Assembly (NCBI GenBank): GCA_003164045.1
Contig: PLRU01000034.1
Coordinates: 128,169-160,697, forward strand
Length of the DNA: 32,529 bases
Source: Candidatus Lustribacter telmatis
GTDB lineage: Bacteria > Vulcanimicrobiota > Vulcanimicrobiia > Vulcanimicrobiales > Vulcanimicrobiaceae
Direction: 5' to 3'
Under the pieces are notes generated by a model. That model did not search any database, was not told where the DNA came from, and saw nothing but the letters and a program-made list of their open reading frames with translations. Each line of letters begins with the position of its first letter. Position 1 is the stretch's first letter. Positions 1 through 6,734 of this stretch are shown here, piece after piece. Both the position numbers and the translations under genes were made by a program.

Positions 1-970
1 CGTAGCCGAAGTTCGTCCAGTGCAGCTCGAACTCGGTCGGCCCGCGCGGCACGAGCTGCCGCACGGCGAGTGCGTTGAGGTTCTGCTGCATGATGACGTT
101 CGGCCATAGCGTCTGCATGACGAGCGTATGCGGCGGCGGAAACTCATGCACGGGCTCGAGCATTTGCTTGCCCTGCAGCGTGAGCGATTTGCTCGCGGCC
201 GCGATTTCCTTGGTCGCTTCCGGATCGATCTCGCCACCGCGCCGCGACGTGAACGCGCCGTGCTTGCCGTCGCGGTCGACCACCGCGCTGCTCGGCTGAT
301 CGGCGCGATTCAACGAAAGCTGGACCAGGAACACGTGCAAAAGCGTCGCGTGATAGGGGTCGCGCAAGTTCTCGATCATCAGCTTCCAGTTGCAGCGGAT
401 GCGCTGCCGCCAGTAGCCGAGCACGCGCAATTCGCGTCCGTCGAACATCCGATCGAAATACGGCAGGATCTCACCGAGATAGTCCTCGATCGATTCCATC
501 GTGGGATCGTACGACGCGAAGATCACGCCGTTATGCGTCGTAACGAAGAGTTTGTTTAAGCCGTGTTCCTTGAAATCGAACTCCGCGGGTAGGCCGCCCT
601 CGCCTTTGATGCCTTTGCGAAACGGAACGCCGAGCAAGTTTCCCTTCAGATCGTAGGACCACTGATGATATGGACATTGGAACGTTTTCGTGTTCCCGTG
701 CGGCTGCGAGCAGAACGCGACGCCGCGGTGCGCGCACACGTTCTCAACGACGCTGACCTCACCGTCCCGGGCGCGCGCGACGACGACCGGACGATCGCCG
801 ACCCACGTCTGCTTGAAATCACCGACGTTCGGAATCTCGGCTTCAAGCGCGACGTAGTTCCACGCGTGCCCGCGGAAAATGCGCTCTTGCTCCCGGGCAT
901 AAATGGCGGGATCGGAATAGAGATCGTACGGTATGGACGACCACGGCGGCGCTTGCAGATCCACGGACAC
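1..970 (-). CDS. Rieske aromatic ring-hydroxylating dioxygenase, alpha subunit (3' end cut by window edge)
   Basis: About 322 residues are visible and the C-terminus runs off the window. Numbered from the GTG at 964, the Rieske [2Fe-2S] ligands are C77, H79, C97 and H100 (VCAHRG ... CPYHQWSYDLKG). The mononuclear-iron motif RDPYHATLLH follows in the catalytic domain. The HQWSYDLKGNL run and the order of motifs resemble the terephthalate/anthranilate/salicylate-5-hydroxylase (TphA2/AndAc/NagG) class, which act as alpha-beta complexes with a separate reductase. That class assignment is from memory of the family, and the substrate is inferred. The reading frame opens after an in-frame TAG near 1007. 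Two GTG codons, at 970 and 964, are possible starts; the one at 964 has a GGAG five bases upstream and is preferred. It lies 69-75 bases downstream of the LysR gene in the same direction, so a beta subunit may follow beyond position 1. Confidence 0.9.
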   Translation of the reverse strand, partial: MSVDLQAPPWSSIPYDLYSDPAIYAREQERIFRGHAWNYVALEAEIPNVGDFKQTWVGDRPVVVARARDGEVSVVENVCAHRGVAFCSQPHGNTKTFQCPYHQWSYDLKGNLLGVPFRKGIKGEGGLPAEFDFKEHGLNKLFVTTHNGVIFASYDPTMESIEDYLGEILPYFDRMFDGRELRVLGYWRQRIRCNWKLMIENLRDPYHATLLHVFLVQLSLNRADQPSSAVVDRDGKHGAFTSRRGGEIDPEATKEIAAASKSLTLQGKQMLEPVHEFPPPHTLVMQTLWPNVIMQQNLNALAVRQLVPRGPTEFELHWTNFGY

Positions 971-1016
971 TCCAGCTCGGCAGACAAAGACCAGTTTCGT
1001 CTAGTGTGGCTCAGCC

Positions 1017-1031
1017 TGGAAAATATGTCCA
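1017..1031. promoter_or_regulatory. candidate operator dyad between the LysR gene and the oxygenase
   Basis: TGGA, seven AT-rich bases, then TCCA form a short inverted repeat in the 69-base gap between the LysR stop and the oxygenase start. LysR-type regulators usually bind a dyad with a T-N11-A core. This one is T-N13-A, so the match is loose. Read on the minus strand it contains TATTTTCCA, a 9-mer also present in the divergent promoter region near 11791. Function is inferred only. Confidence 0.25.
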
Positions 1032-1039
1032 ATACGCGT

Positions 1040-1969
1040 TTACTGCCGCATTAAGACTTCCAACGTCTGAATTGACGGGTTTTGCTCGAGCGTGAGCCGG
1101 GCGGACCGAACGAACTCCTCGACCAGGGGCGAAGCACTGGCGGCGTTCCAGTACATCGACATCCCCGGCTCGATCCAGCGCATGGGCTCGATGGTGCGGT
1201 ACGCGACGCCGGGGAACCGGAAGACGTTCCACGACTGCGGTACGAGCGACATCCCGCGGCCTGCCGCAACGAGGCCGATGATCGTTTCGGCATCCGCACC
1301 CTGATAGACGATATCGGGCTCGATGCGCAGATCGTGCAAAACCGCGATGATTCCATTTTGCAGTTGCGATCCCGACGTGCGGGAGTAGAGCAACAGGCGC
1401 CCGTCGCGCAAGTCGGAAAAGCGCAGCTTGGCCTTCTTTGCGAACGGATGACTCTCGGGGACGGCGAGTACGAGGCGCTCGCGCCACAGGAACTGTTCGC
1501 CGAACGCTTCGTCGCTGTGGCCGGCTGAGAAAAACCCGATGTGGACGTGCCCTTCGCGCAACGACTCAATTTGCGTGATGGCCGGCATAGGCCGCACGTC
1601 CAACGCGACGTCCGGGTGCGATTCTTGAAAATCGTGCATGAGGTGCGGCAACGCGCCCGCGCCCATCGCACCGCTAACGAACGTCACGCTGAGATGACCG
1701 CGCTCGCCGCTCGCGACGGCGCGCGCTCGTTCGACCGATGCGGTAACGTGCGCGAGCAGCTGGCGGCTCTCGGCGAGAAACAACTCGCCGGCCGGCGTAA
1801 GCCGCAGCTTGCGCGTCGTGCGCTCGAAGAGCGGCACGCCGATCTCGCGTTCGAGTTGGCGCACCTGTTGGCTCAGTGACGGCTGCGCCGTGTGCAGGGC
1901 CTCCGCGGCGCGCCCGAAGTTCCCGTGTTCGGCAACCGCAACGAAATAGCGGACGTGGCGCAGTTCCAT
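1040..1969 (-). CDS. LysR-type transcriptional regulator
   Basis: The 309-residue protein has the standard LysR length and layout. The N-terminal winged helix-turn-helix (roughly residues 3-60, MELRHVRYFVAVAEHGNFGR then the AQPSLSQQVRQLE recognition helix) is textbook. It is followed by a linker helix and a periplasmic-binding-like effector domain from about residue 90 to 295. Such proteins commonly control aromatic-acid oxygenase operons in response to the substrate or an intermediate (BenM/CatM type). The start ATG lies 11 bases past the stop of the upstream binding-protein gene, so it probably belongs to the leftward operon that starts at 6597. It is placed inside the operon rather than divergent from it, which is less usual for a LysR gene. 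Targets are not shown by the sequence; the oxygenase just downstream and the operon upstream are the obvious candidates. Confidence 0.95.
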   Translation of the reverse strand: MELRHVRYFVAVAEHGNFGRAAEALHTAQPSLSQQVRQLEREIGVPLFERTTRKLRLTPAGELFLAESRQLLAHVTASVERARAVASGERGHLSVTFVSGAMGAGALPHLMHDFQESHPDVALDVRPMPAITQIESLREGHVHIGFFSAGHSDEAFGEQFLWRERLVLAVPESHPFAKKAKLRFSDLRDGRLLLYSRTSGSQLQNGIIAVLHDLRIEPDIVYQGADAETIIGLVAAGRGMSLVPQSWNVFRFPGVAYRTIEPMRWIEPGMSMYWNAASASPLVEEFVRSARLTLEQNPSIQTLEVLMRQ

Positions 1970-1980
1970 CCGCTACGGCG

Positions 1981-2931
1981 TCATTTGTCCGACGCGAAGA
2001 GTTCGGCCGCCGGGAACGATGCCGACAAAGCGCCGTACTTCGCGGAGTTGTCGATCACCGGCTGAAAGAGCGCCGCATCGAGCTGCTCGCCGTACGTCGC
2101 GCGATGCATCGTGCTCGGAAAATCGGCTTTGGAGACGTCGCGCAAGATCTGGAGCGATTCGGTGTGATGGGCGTTCGCCCAGCGCGCCGTCTGCTGCATG
2201 ACCGCGACGAACTTCTTGGCCGCATCCGGATGCGCCGCAACCCAGGCTTTGGTCGTGAACCACGCCCCGATTTGCCAGCGTTTGCCGATCGCATCGTAGG
2301 GCGCGGCGAAGATGCGGAACTTACCCGTCGCGAGTGCCGCGCCCACCGTCGGTTCGGAGAGCACCGCCAAATCGACGCGATGGTTGATCAATGCGGCCGC
2401 CGTCGCGCCGGTGGGCACTTCGATCCAGCGCACGCCGCGCCAGTTCACGCCGTTCTTATCGAGCCACGCATCGCCGCCGATCTGCCCGATGTTCAGGATG
2501 CCGTTGGTGACGATCGTCTTGCCTTCGAGATCCTTCGGCGTCTTGAACGGCGCGTCCGCGAGCGCGATCATCACCGTCGTCGGCGACGCCGAATTGTAGG
2601 CGCCTGCGGGAGCGATCACGACGAAGGGCAGCTTCTTCTCATATGCGGTCGCGATCGAGACGACGTTGGACTGCCCGATGTCGGCGGCCCCGCCGGCAAT
2701 GGCCGCTGCGATGGCGGCGCCGTTGTCGATCGATTGGATCTGTACGTCGAGGCCGGCTGCTTTGAAATACCCCAGCGCTTGCGCATAGTAGACTTCCGCG
2801 CCGATGTCGATCGGCGTCGATGCGATCCGGATGGTCGTCGTCTCGGTTTGCGAGAACGCGCCGCCGGCGCCCATGCCCAGTACGAGGGCGAACGCGATAG
2901 CCGGCAGCAGAAGTGCGCGTCGAGCGATCAT
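1981..2931 (-). CDS. NMT1/SsuA-type ABC substrate-binding protein, no transporter partner nearby
   Basis: This is a 316-residue exported binding protein. A signal peptide occupies about residues 1-28 (charged start, hydrophobic LLLPAIAFALVLGMGAG, cleavage near AFSQ). The mature part begins with IRIASTPIDIGAEVYYAQ and continues with GYFKAAGLDVQ and GAADIGQSN, hallmarks of the NMT1/THI5/SsuA family of sulfonate-, nitrate- or aromatic-acid-binding proteins. Its start overlaps the stop of the Gfo/Idh/MocA dehydrogenase by four bases (ATGA), implying translational coupling. No ABC ATPase or permease accompanies it, so it either uses a transporter encoded elsewhere or acts in sensing or delivery. 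The ligand is probably the aromatic acid handled by the operon, by inference from context. Confidence 0.93.
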   Translation of the reverse strand: MIARRALLLPAIAFALVLGMGAGGAFSQTETTTIRIASTPIDIGAEVYYAQALGYFKAAGLDVQIQSIDNGAAIAAAIAGGAADIGQSNVVSIATAYEKKLPFVVIAPAGAYNSASPTTVMIALADAPFKTPKDLEGKTIVTNGILNIGQIGGDAWLDKNGVNWRGVRWIEVPTGATAAALINHRVDLAVLSEPTVGAALATGKFRIFAAPYDAIGKRWQIGAWFTTKAWVAAHPDAAKKFVAVMQQTARWANAHHTESLQILRDVSKADFPSTMHRATYGEQLDAALFQPVIDNSAKYGALSASFPAAELFASDK

Positions 2932-4181
2932 GCGGCGCCTACTTTCAGAACGGAGAGGCCGGCGTCATAGGAATCGGGCATGGCAACTTGGCGCGACACC
3001 ATGATTTCGCGGCGCTCGCGCGCCGACGTAATCAGCGCGAGCACGACTTCGAGCGTCGCGCGCCCCCACGCGCCGTCGTGATAGAGCGGGCGATCGTCGA
3101 CGATGCTGGCATAAAACTCCTCGAGAATCGCGAGCGACAAGCCACCTGACGGATCGGCCTCCGGACGCTGCAAGTCGCGCAGATCGAGCTCCTCGCGACC
3201 GCGATCGCTGTAGACGACGATCCCGTTCTCCGCGTTGCGCATCACGCCGCGTTCGCAGCTCACCTCGACCGGACCGAGATCGAACGGCTTCCAGCCCGGC
3301 CGCCCGGCATGACGGATCTTCGTCGGATCGCGGCGCCCGCCGATGCGCCACTCCTCCTTCTCGCCGTCATCGTCGCGCGTGCCGGCAACGAGTTCGCTGC
3401 GCATGCGCGCGCGATCAGCGTCGCTGAAGCGCTCGTCCGCCGCGACCCACGGATAGAGTTCCGACATCACGAAATAGCCGTAGCCGTTGTGCATGATCGT
3501 CGCCGGCGTTCCGTTCTCGAACTCGAGAAACGCCGTGTAGTAGCCCGGCACCGGGCGCGCAGCGAGCCAGCGTCCCGTTTGCGCGCGCACGCTGCGCACG
3601 AGGCCGCCGCCGAGCAGCCGGACCGTATCGATCTGATGCGGACCCTGACGGAACACGATGCCGCCGCCTTGCTCGGGATCGAGTTCGTCGGCCGTCCGCG
3701 GACGGATCAGCCAATCGGTGTAGGCCCAGATGTGGATCGCCGTCACCGCGCCGAGGTCGCCGGAGAGCGCGATGCGCCGCATGGCGCGATTCCAGATCGA
3801 GAGACTGCGTGTGTGCCCGCAGGCGAGCCGGACGCCGTGACGTTGCGCCGCCTCGACCATGCGGTCGGCTTCATCTAGACTGATCGCCATCGGTTTTTCG
3901 ACGATCACGTGTTTGCCGTGCCGCATCGCTTCGAGGGCGTGCTCGCAATGAAAGCGATTCGGCGTCGCCACCCAGACCGCATCGATATCGGGCGCCGCGC
4001 ACATCGCCGCGATCGTGTCGTACGCTCTCGTGCCGGGATACGTTGCCTCGAAGCCGGCACGCATCGCCGGGTTGAGGTCGGCGCCGGCGACGAGCGCGTA
4101 CTCGGGCATCGCGTCGATCGCGGGGAACGTGCTCGCTGCGCCCTGACCGAGTCCGGCCATTCCGATGCGTAGTTGACGCAA
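2928..4181 (-). CDS. Gfo/Idh/MocA-family dehydrogenase, probable cis-dihydrodiol (phthalate-type) dehydrogenase
   Basis: The 417-residue NAD(P)-dependent oxidoreductase has an N-terminal Rossmann fold with GLGQGA (residues 10-15), the family EKP motif at 95-97 (VIVEKPMAI), and a C-terminal alpha/beta domain containing GPHQIDTVRLLGGG. Phthalate 4,5-cis-dihydrodiol dehydrogenase (Pht4) belongs to this family, and the neighbours just upstream are Pht3-like oxygenases. A likely role is therefore oxidation of a cis-dihydrodiol made by the 5320-6597 enzyme to the catechol-type diol. The gene starts five bases after the Rieske-less oxygenase stop and overlaps the binding-protein start by four bases, so all lie in one operon. 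Family assignment is firm; the substrate is inferred. Confidence 0.88.
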   Translation of the reverse strand: MRQLRIGMAGLGQGAASTFPAIDAMPEYALVAGADLNPAMRAGFEATYPGTRAYDTIAAMCAAPDIDAVWVATPNRFHCEHALEAMRHGKHVIVEKPMAISLDEADRMVEAAQRHGVRLACGHTRSLSIWNRAMRRIALSGDLGAVTAIHIWAYTDWLIRPRTADELDPEQGGGIVFRQGPHQIDTVRLLGGGLVRSVRAQTGRWLAARPVPGYYTAFLEFENGTPATIMHNGYGYFVMSELYPWVAADERFSDADRARMRSELVAGTRDDDGEKEEWRIGGRRDPTKIRHAGRPGWKPFDLGPVEVSCERGVMRNAENGIVVYSDRGREELDLRDLQRPEADPSGGLSLAILEEFYASIVDDRPLYHDGAWGRATLEVVLALITSARERREIMVSRQVAMPDSYDAGLSVLKVGAA

Positions 4182-4186
4182 CCGGG

Positions 4187-5320
4187 TTACCCGGCGAGCG
4201 CCGGCGCGCGCCCCGAACGAAGCACGGCAAGAATTTCTTCGGCGATCGGCGAGTAGCGCACCTGATGGCGGCGGAACAACGCCTCGAAGCCATCCGAACG
4301 CTGCGCCTTCCGGCCTTCCAGCGGCAGGACGATCACGCCGTTACAGGCCGGATCGCGAATGACGTTCTTCGGATCGTGACCGTCTTCCATGCGCTTGAGT
4401 TCGCGCAAGAGCATCCGCCGGTAGAGCGTGATTCCACGGTCGGTCGAACCCAGCGATTCACGCGAGCGATCGGCGATAGCGCCTTGCGTCACCCACGCCA
4501 TGATGTCTTGGCCGTGAATCGAGTCCAGCATGAAGTCGCCGTTGGGCGCAAAGATCGGCGTCTCGTACTCGTGCACGCGATCGAGCAGATGCGGCGGCGC
4601 CGTCGCGCCTTCCGGCAGCACGAACGCGCCGAACCAATAGTGCTTCGTATGCGTATCGTCCACCGGCACGCGGATCTGAAAGCGGTATTCGTGCCACTCC
4701 GGCGATGCGTTGCCGATCGCGAGCGTCGTAGGGAAAACGACCGGGTGGCCGATCTTCCAATCGTCGTCGTCTTCGGTATGCCCCTCGAGCACGCGCCGTT
4801 TGATGATCCCGTATTCGAACTCATCGAACCCGATCTTCACGTGCTTCTTGCGGAGCGAAATCTTCAGGCCTTCGCTCTCTTTGATGAACTCGAAGAAGTG
4901 GCCGTGCAGCCATTCCGTGTGTACGGCGTCGAGCGAATTCTCCATGATTTGCAGCCAATTGCACGGGATGACCGCGCTGCCGAGAATCCGGATCGTGCCC
5001 TCGGCGACGAGTCCGTCGAGTTGCGGTACGAGCGGCGCCGGCAGCGGGCCGAGATACCCCCATAACAGGCCGCCGAGTTCCGCCACCGGATAGACTGCGC
5101 GCGTGCAGCCGCGCGGAACCGACTCCTCGAGCAACGCGAACGCACCGTCTTCGTTACGGCAAAGCACGAGATTCTCGCCGAGCAACCGGACGCGCTTCGC
5201 CGGCTTGCCGTGCATCTCGCCCGTGGTTCCGACCGGCTGCCAGTAACGGCGCATCAACGCGCCCATGCGCGTGCCCGGTCCGATGCGCGTGAGGAGTTCG
5301 TTCTCCTCGGGCGTCACCAC
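4187..5320 (-). CDS. Rieske-less homologue of a phthalate-dioxygenase-type alpha subunit
   Basis: This 377-residue protein is a close paralogue of the 425-residue oxygenase encoded immediately upstream, alignable from MVTPEENELLTRIGPGT onward. Where the intact protein has C68, P69 and H70, this one has V68, P69 and R70. It then lacks about 44 residues, including the second Cys-x-x-His pair, and rejoins at YPVAELGGLLWGYLGPLP. It therefore cannot bind a Rieske cluster. The catalytic domain looks complete: NSLDAVHTEWLHG supplies the bridging D131 and iron ligands H134 and H139, and HGQDIMAW supplies the likely carboxylate ligand. The missing DNA is in frame and the rest of the frame is open, arguing against simple decay. 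It starts with GTG at 5320, overlapping the TAG of the upstream gene by one base. It may form a mixed trimer with the intact subunit. NdmC of caffeine N-demethylation is a known Rieske-less precedent. Confidence 0.9.
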   Translation of the reverse strand: MVTPEENELLTRIGPGTRMGALMRRYWQPVGTTGEMHGKPAKRVRLLGENLVLCRNEDGAFALLEESVPRGCTRAVYPVAELGGLLWGYLGPLPAPLVPQLDGLVAEGTIRILGSAVIPCNWLQIMENSLDAVHTEWLHGHFFEFIKESEGLKISLRKKHVKIGFDEFEYGIIKRRVLEGHTEDDDDWKIGHPVVFPTTLAIGNASPEWHEYRFQIRVPVDDTHTKHYWFGAFVLPEGATAPPHLLDRVHEYETPIFAPNGDFMLDSIHGQDIMAWVTQGAIADRSRESLGSTDRGITLYRRMLLRELKRMEDGHDPKNVIRDPACNGVIVLPLEGRKAQRSDGFEALFRRHQVRYSPIAEEILAVLRSGRAPALAG

Positions 5321-6597
5321 TACGTAACGCCGGCCGGTTCGCGCCGCGCCTCGCGCGCCTGCGCGAAGACCGCGATGATTTCTTCCGCGATCGGCGAGAA
5401 GATCGACATATGCCGGCGGAACAGACTCTCGAAGCCGTCACCGAACATGTCCTTATTCCGTTCGAGCGGCAACTCGATGTACTCGTTCTGCGCGGGGTCA
5501 CGAATGATGCACTTCGGGTCGCCGCCCGCTTCGACGACGGCCATCTCGCGCTCGAGCATCTTCCGGTAGAGCGTGACGCCGCGATCCGAGCCGCCAAGAT
5601 TTTCGCGGCTGCGGTCGGCGATTTTGCCTTGCGTCGTCCACGCCATGATGTCTTGGCCGTGGATGTACTCGAGCAAGTAGCTGCCGTCGTCCGCGACGAT
5701 CGGCGGCTCGTAGAGCGGCACGTCGTCGAGCAAATGCTGCGGCACGACCGCCCCTTCGGGCGGCACGTACGCGTGATACCAATAATGCCGCGTGTTCTCG
5801 TCGTCGACCGGCACGCGAATCTGGAACGTGTACTGCTGCCACAACCCGCCGCCGCTGCCGACCGCGAGGATGTTCGGGAACACGACCGGATGACCGACTT
5901 TCCAATCGTCGGAATCTTCCGACTGGCCTTCCATCAGACGGCGCTTGATGATGCCGTACTCGAACTCATCGAAACCAATTTTGGCGTGGTGGCGCGCGAT
6001 CGCGACCTTCACGCCTTCGCCTTCCTTGATGAACTCATAGAGCAGCCCGTGCAGCCATTCCGTGTGCACGGGATCGAGCGAGTTCTCCATGATCTGCAGC
6101 CAGTTGCACGGAACGATCGCCTCACCGACGTGCCGGATCGCGCGGTCGGCCACAAAACCATCGAGGCGCGGAATCAGCGGCGCGGGCAGCGGCCCGAGGT
6201 ACCCCCACAGCAGACCGCCCATTTCCGAGACGGGATAGCCGGCGTTCTTGATGCGGTCTTTGAACGTGCTGCCGGCGGGTTCGTTGGGCTGATCCGTACA
6301 CTGCCCGGTGCCGTCGAACTTCCAGCCGTGGTAGGGGCAGCGGATGCCGTCGGCCTCCGGAATGCCGTACGCCAGAGACGCGCGCCGGTGCGGGCAGAAC
6401 TCGCCGATCAAGCCGAAGTTCGACGAACGATCTTTAAAGAGAACGAGATCCTCGCCCATGAGACGCACGCGCTTCGTCCAGCGATCGCGCATCTCGCCGA
6501 CGGTCGCCACCGGCATCCAGTACCGGCGCAGCAACGTCCCCATCGGCGTTCCCGGCCCCACCCGCGTGAGGCGATCGTTTTGCTCGGCGGTCAGCAT
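5320..6597 (-). CDS. Rieske oxygenase, phthalate 4,5-dioxygenase (Pht3)-type alpha subunit
   Basis: The 425-residue oxygenase begins MLTAEQNDRLTRVGPGTPMG, typical of the phthalate-dioxygenase branch, which has alpha subunits only. Rieske ligands are C68, H70, C87 and H90 (EFCPHRR ... RCPYHGWKFD). The mononuclear-iron site is ENSLDPVHTEWLHG with D175, H178 and H183, plus a later GQD carboxylate (YIHGQDIMAW). Enzymes of this branch need an external reductase, and none is encoded nearby. It is the first gene of a leftward operon: oxygenase, Rieske-less partner, Gfo/Idh/MocA dehydrogenase, binding protein, LysR. The start ATG at 6597 faces a 137-base divergent region shared with the CBM9-like gene. 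No strong ribosome-binding site precedes it. Phthalate-like aromatic acids are the natural guess for substrate, but related enzymes act on many aromatic acids and ethers. Confidence 0.92.
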   Translation of the reverse strand: MLTAEQNDRLTRVGPGTPMGTLLRRYWMPVATVGEMRDRWTKRVRLMGEDLVLFKDRSSNFGLIGEFCPHRRASLAYGIPEADGIRCPYHGWKFDGTGQCTDQPNEPAGSTFKDRIKNAGYPVSEMGGLLWGYLGPLPAPLIPRLDGFVADRAIRHVGEAIVPCNWLQIMENSLDPVHTEWLHGLLYEFIKEGEGVKVAIARHHAKIGFDEFEYGIIKRRLMEGQSEDSDDWKVGHPVVFPNILAVGSGGGLWQQYTFQIRVPVDDENTRHYWYHAYVPPEGAVVPQHLLDDVPLYEPPIVADDGSYLLEYIHGQDIMAWTTQGKIADRSRENLGGSDRGVTLYRKMLEREMAVVEAGGDPKCIIRDPAQNEYIELPLERNKDMFGDGFESLFRRHMSIFSPIAEEIIAVFAQAREARREPAGVT

Positions 6598-6618
6598 ACC
6601 GGCTTAATACCGTATGCC

Positions 6619-6668
6619 GGAAGGCGCCCCTCCAGGCAAAACGCATTCTTTAGTTGACAGCGCCTTCC
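6619..6668. repeat. 9-bp perfect inverted repeat flanking a TTGACA box
   Basis: GGAAGGCGC at 6619-6627 is the exact reverse complement of GCGCCTTCC at 6660-6668. The arm centres are 41 bases apart, close to four helical turns, and the arms bracket the TTGACA at 6654-6659. They could be two half-sites for a regulator bound on one face of the helix, or arms of an mRNA stem. It sits in the divergent region between the oxygenase operon and the CBM9-like gene. Confidence 0.4.
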
Positions 6669-6682
6669 CGATCGGGTAGCCT
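6654..6682 (+). promoter_or_regulatory. candidate sigma70-type promoter for the CBM9-like gene
   Basis: A perfect -35 hexamer, TTGACA at 6654-6659, is followed after exactly 17 bases by TAGCCT at 6677-6682. The latter is a weak -10 match (T, A and the final T kept). Transcription would start near 6689, leaving a leader of about 45 bases before the ATG at 6735. The left arm of the AACTAT/ATAGTT dyad would lie just inside the transcript. Prediction only. Confidence 0.45.
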
Positions 6683-6700
6683 CCATCTCGTGCCCCCTGA

Positions 6701-6716
6701 AACTATATCCATAGTT
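6701..6716. promoter_or_regulatory. candidate operator: AACTAT-N4-ATAGTT dyad
   Basis: AACTAT at 6701-6706 and ATAGTT at 6711-6716 form a perfect 6-bp inverted repeat around ATCC. It lies between the predicted promoter and the ATG at 6735. Its core ACTATATCCATAGT resembles ACTATTTTCCATGGT at 11789-11803 in the other divergent oxygenase promoter region. It is a candidate binding site for a shared regulator, possibly the LysR protein at 1040-1969. Confidence 0.4.
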
Positions 6717-6734
6717 GCTCCGTATCGTCGGCGT

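Noticed and set aside
1876-2970. 364-codon plus-strand open frame opposite the binding protein
   Set aside because: Low-complexity Arg-rich product overlapping the start of the LysR gene and the whole binding-protein gene.
5093-5122. Frameshift as explanation for the missing Rieske motif
   Set aside because: The flanking motifs are only about 25 residues apart in one open frame, so about 132 bases are physically absent rather than hidden in another frame.
5410-6657. 415-codon open frame on the plus strand opposite the phthalate-type oxygenase
   Set aside because: It mirrors a gene with clear Rieske motifs and its own translation is Arg/His-rich without domains, a common artefact of high-GC coding DNA.
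6654-6734. Upstream TTG start for the CBM9-like protein
   Set aside because: It would place 27 residues before a clean signal peptide, and the bases form a TTGACA promoter element.
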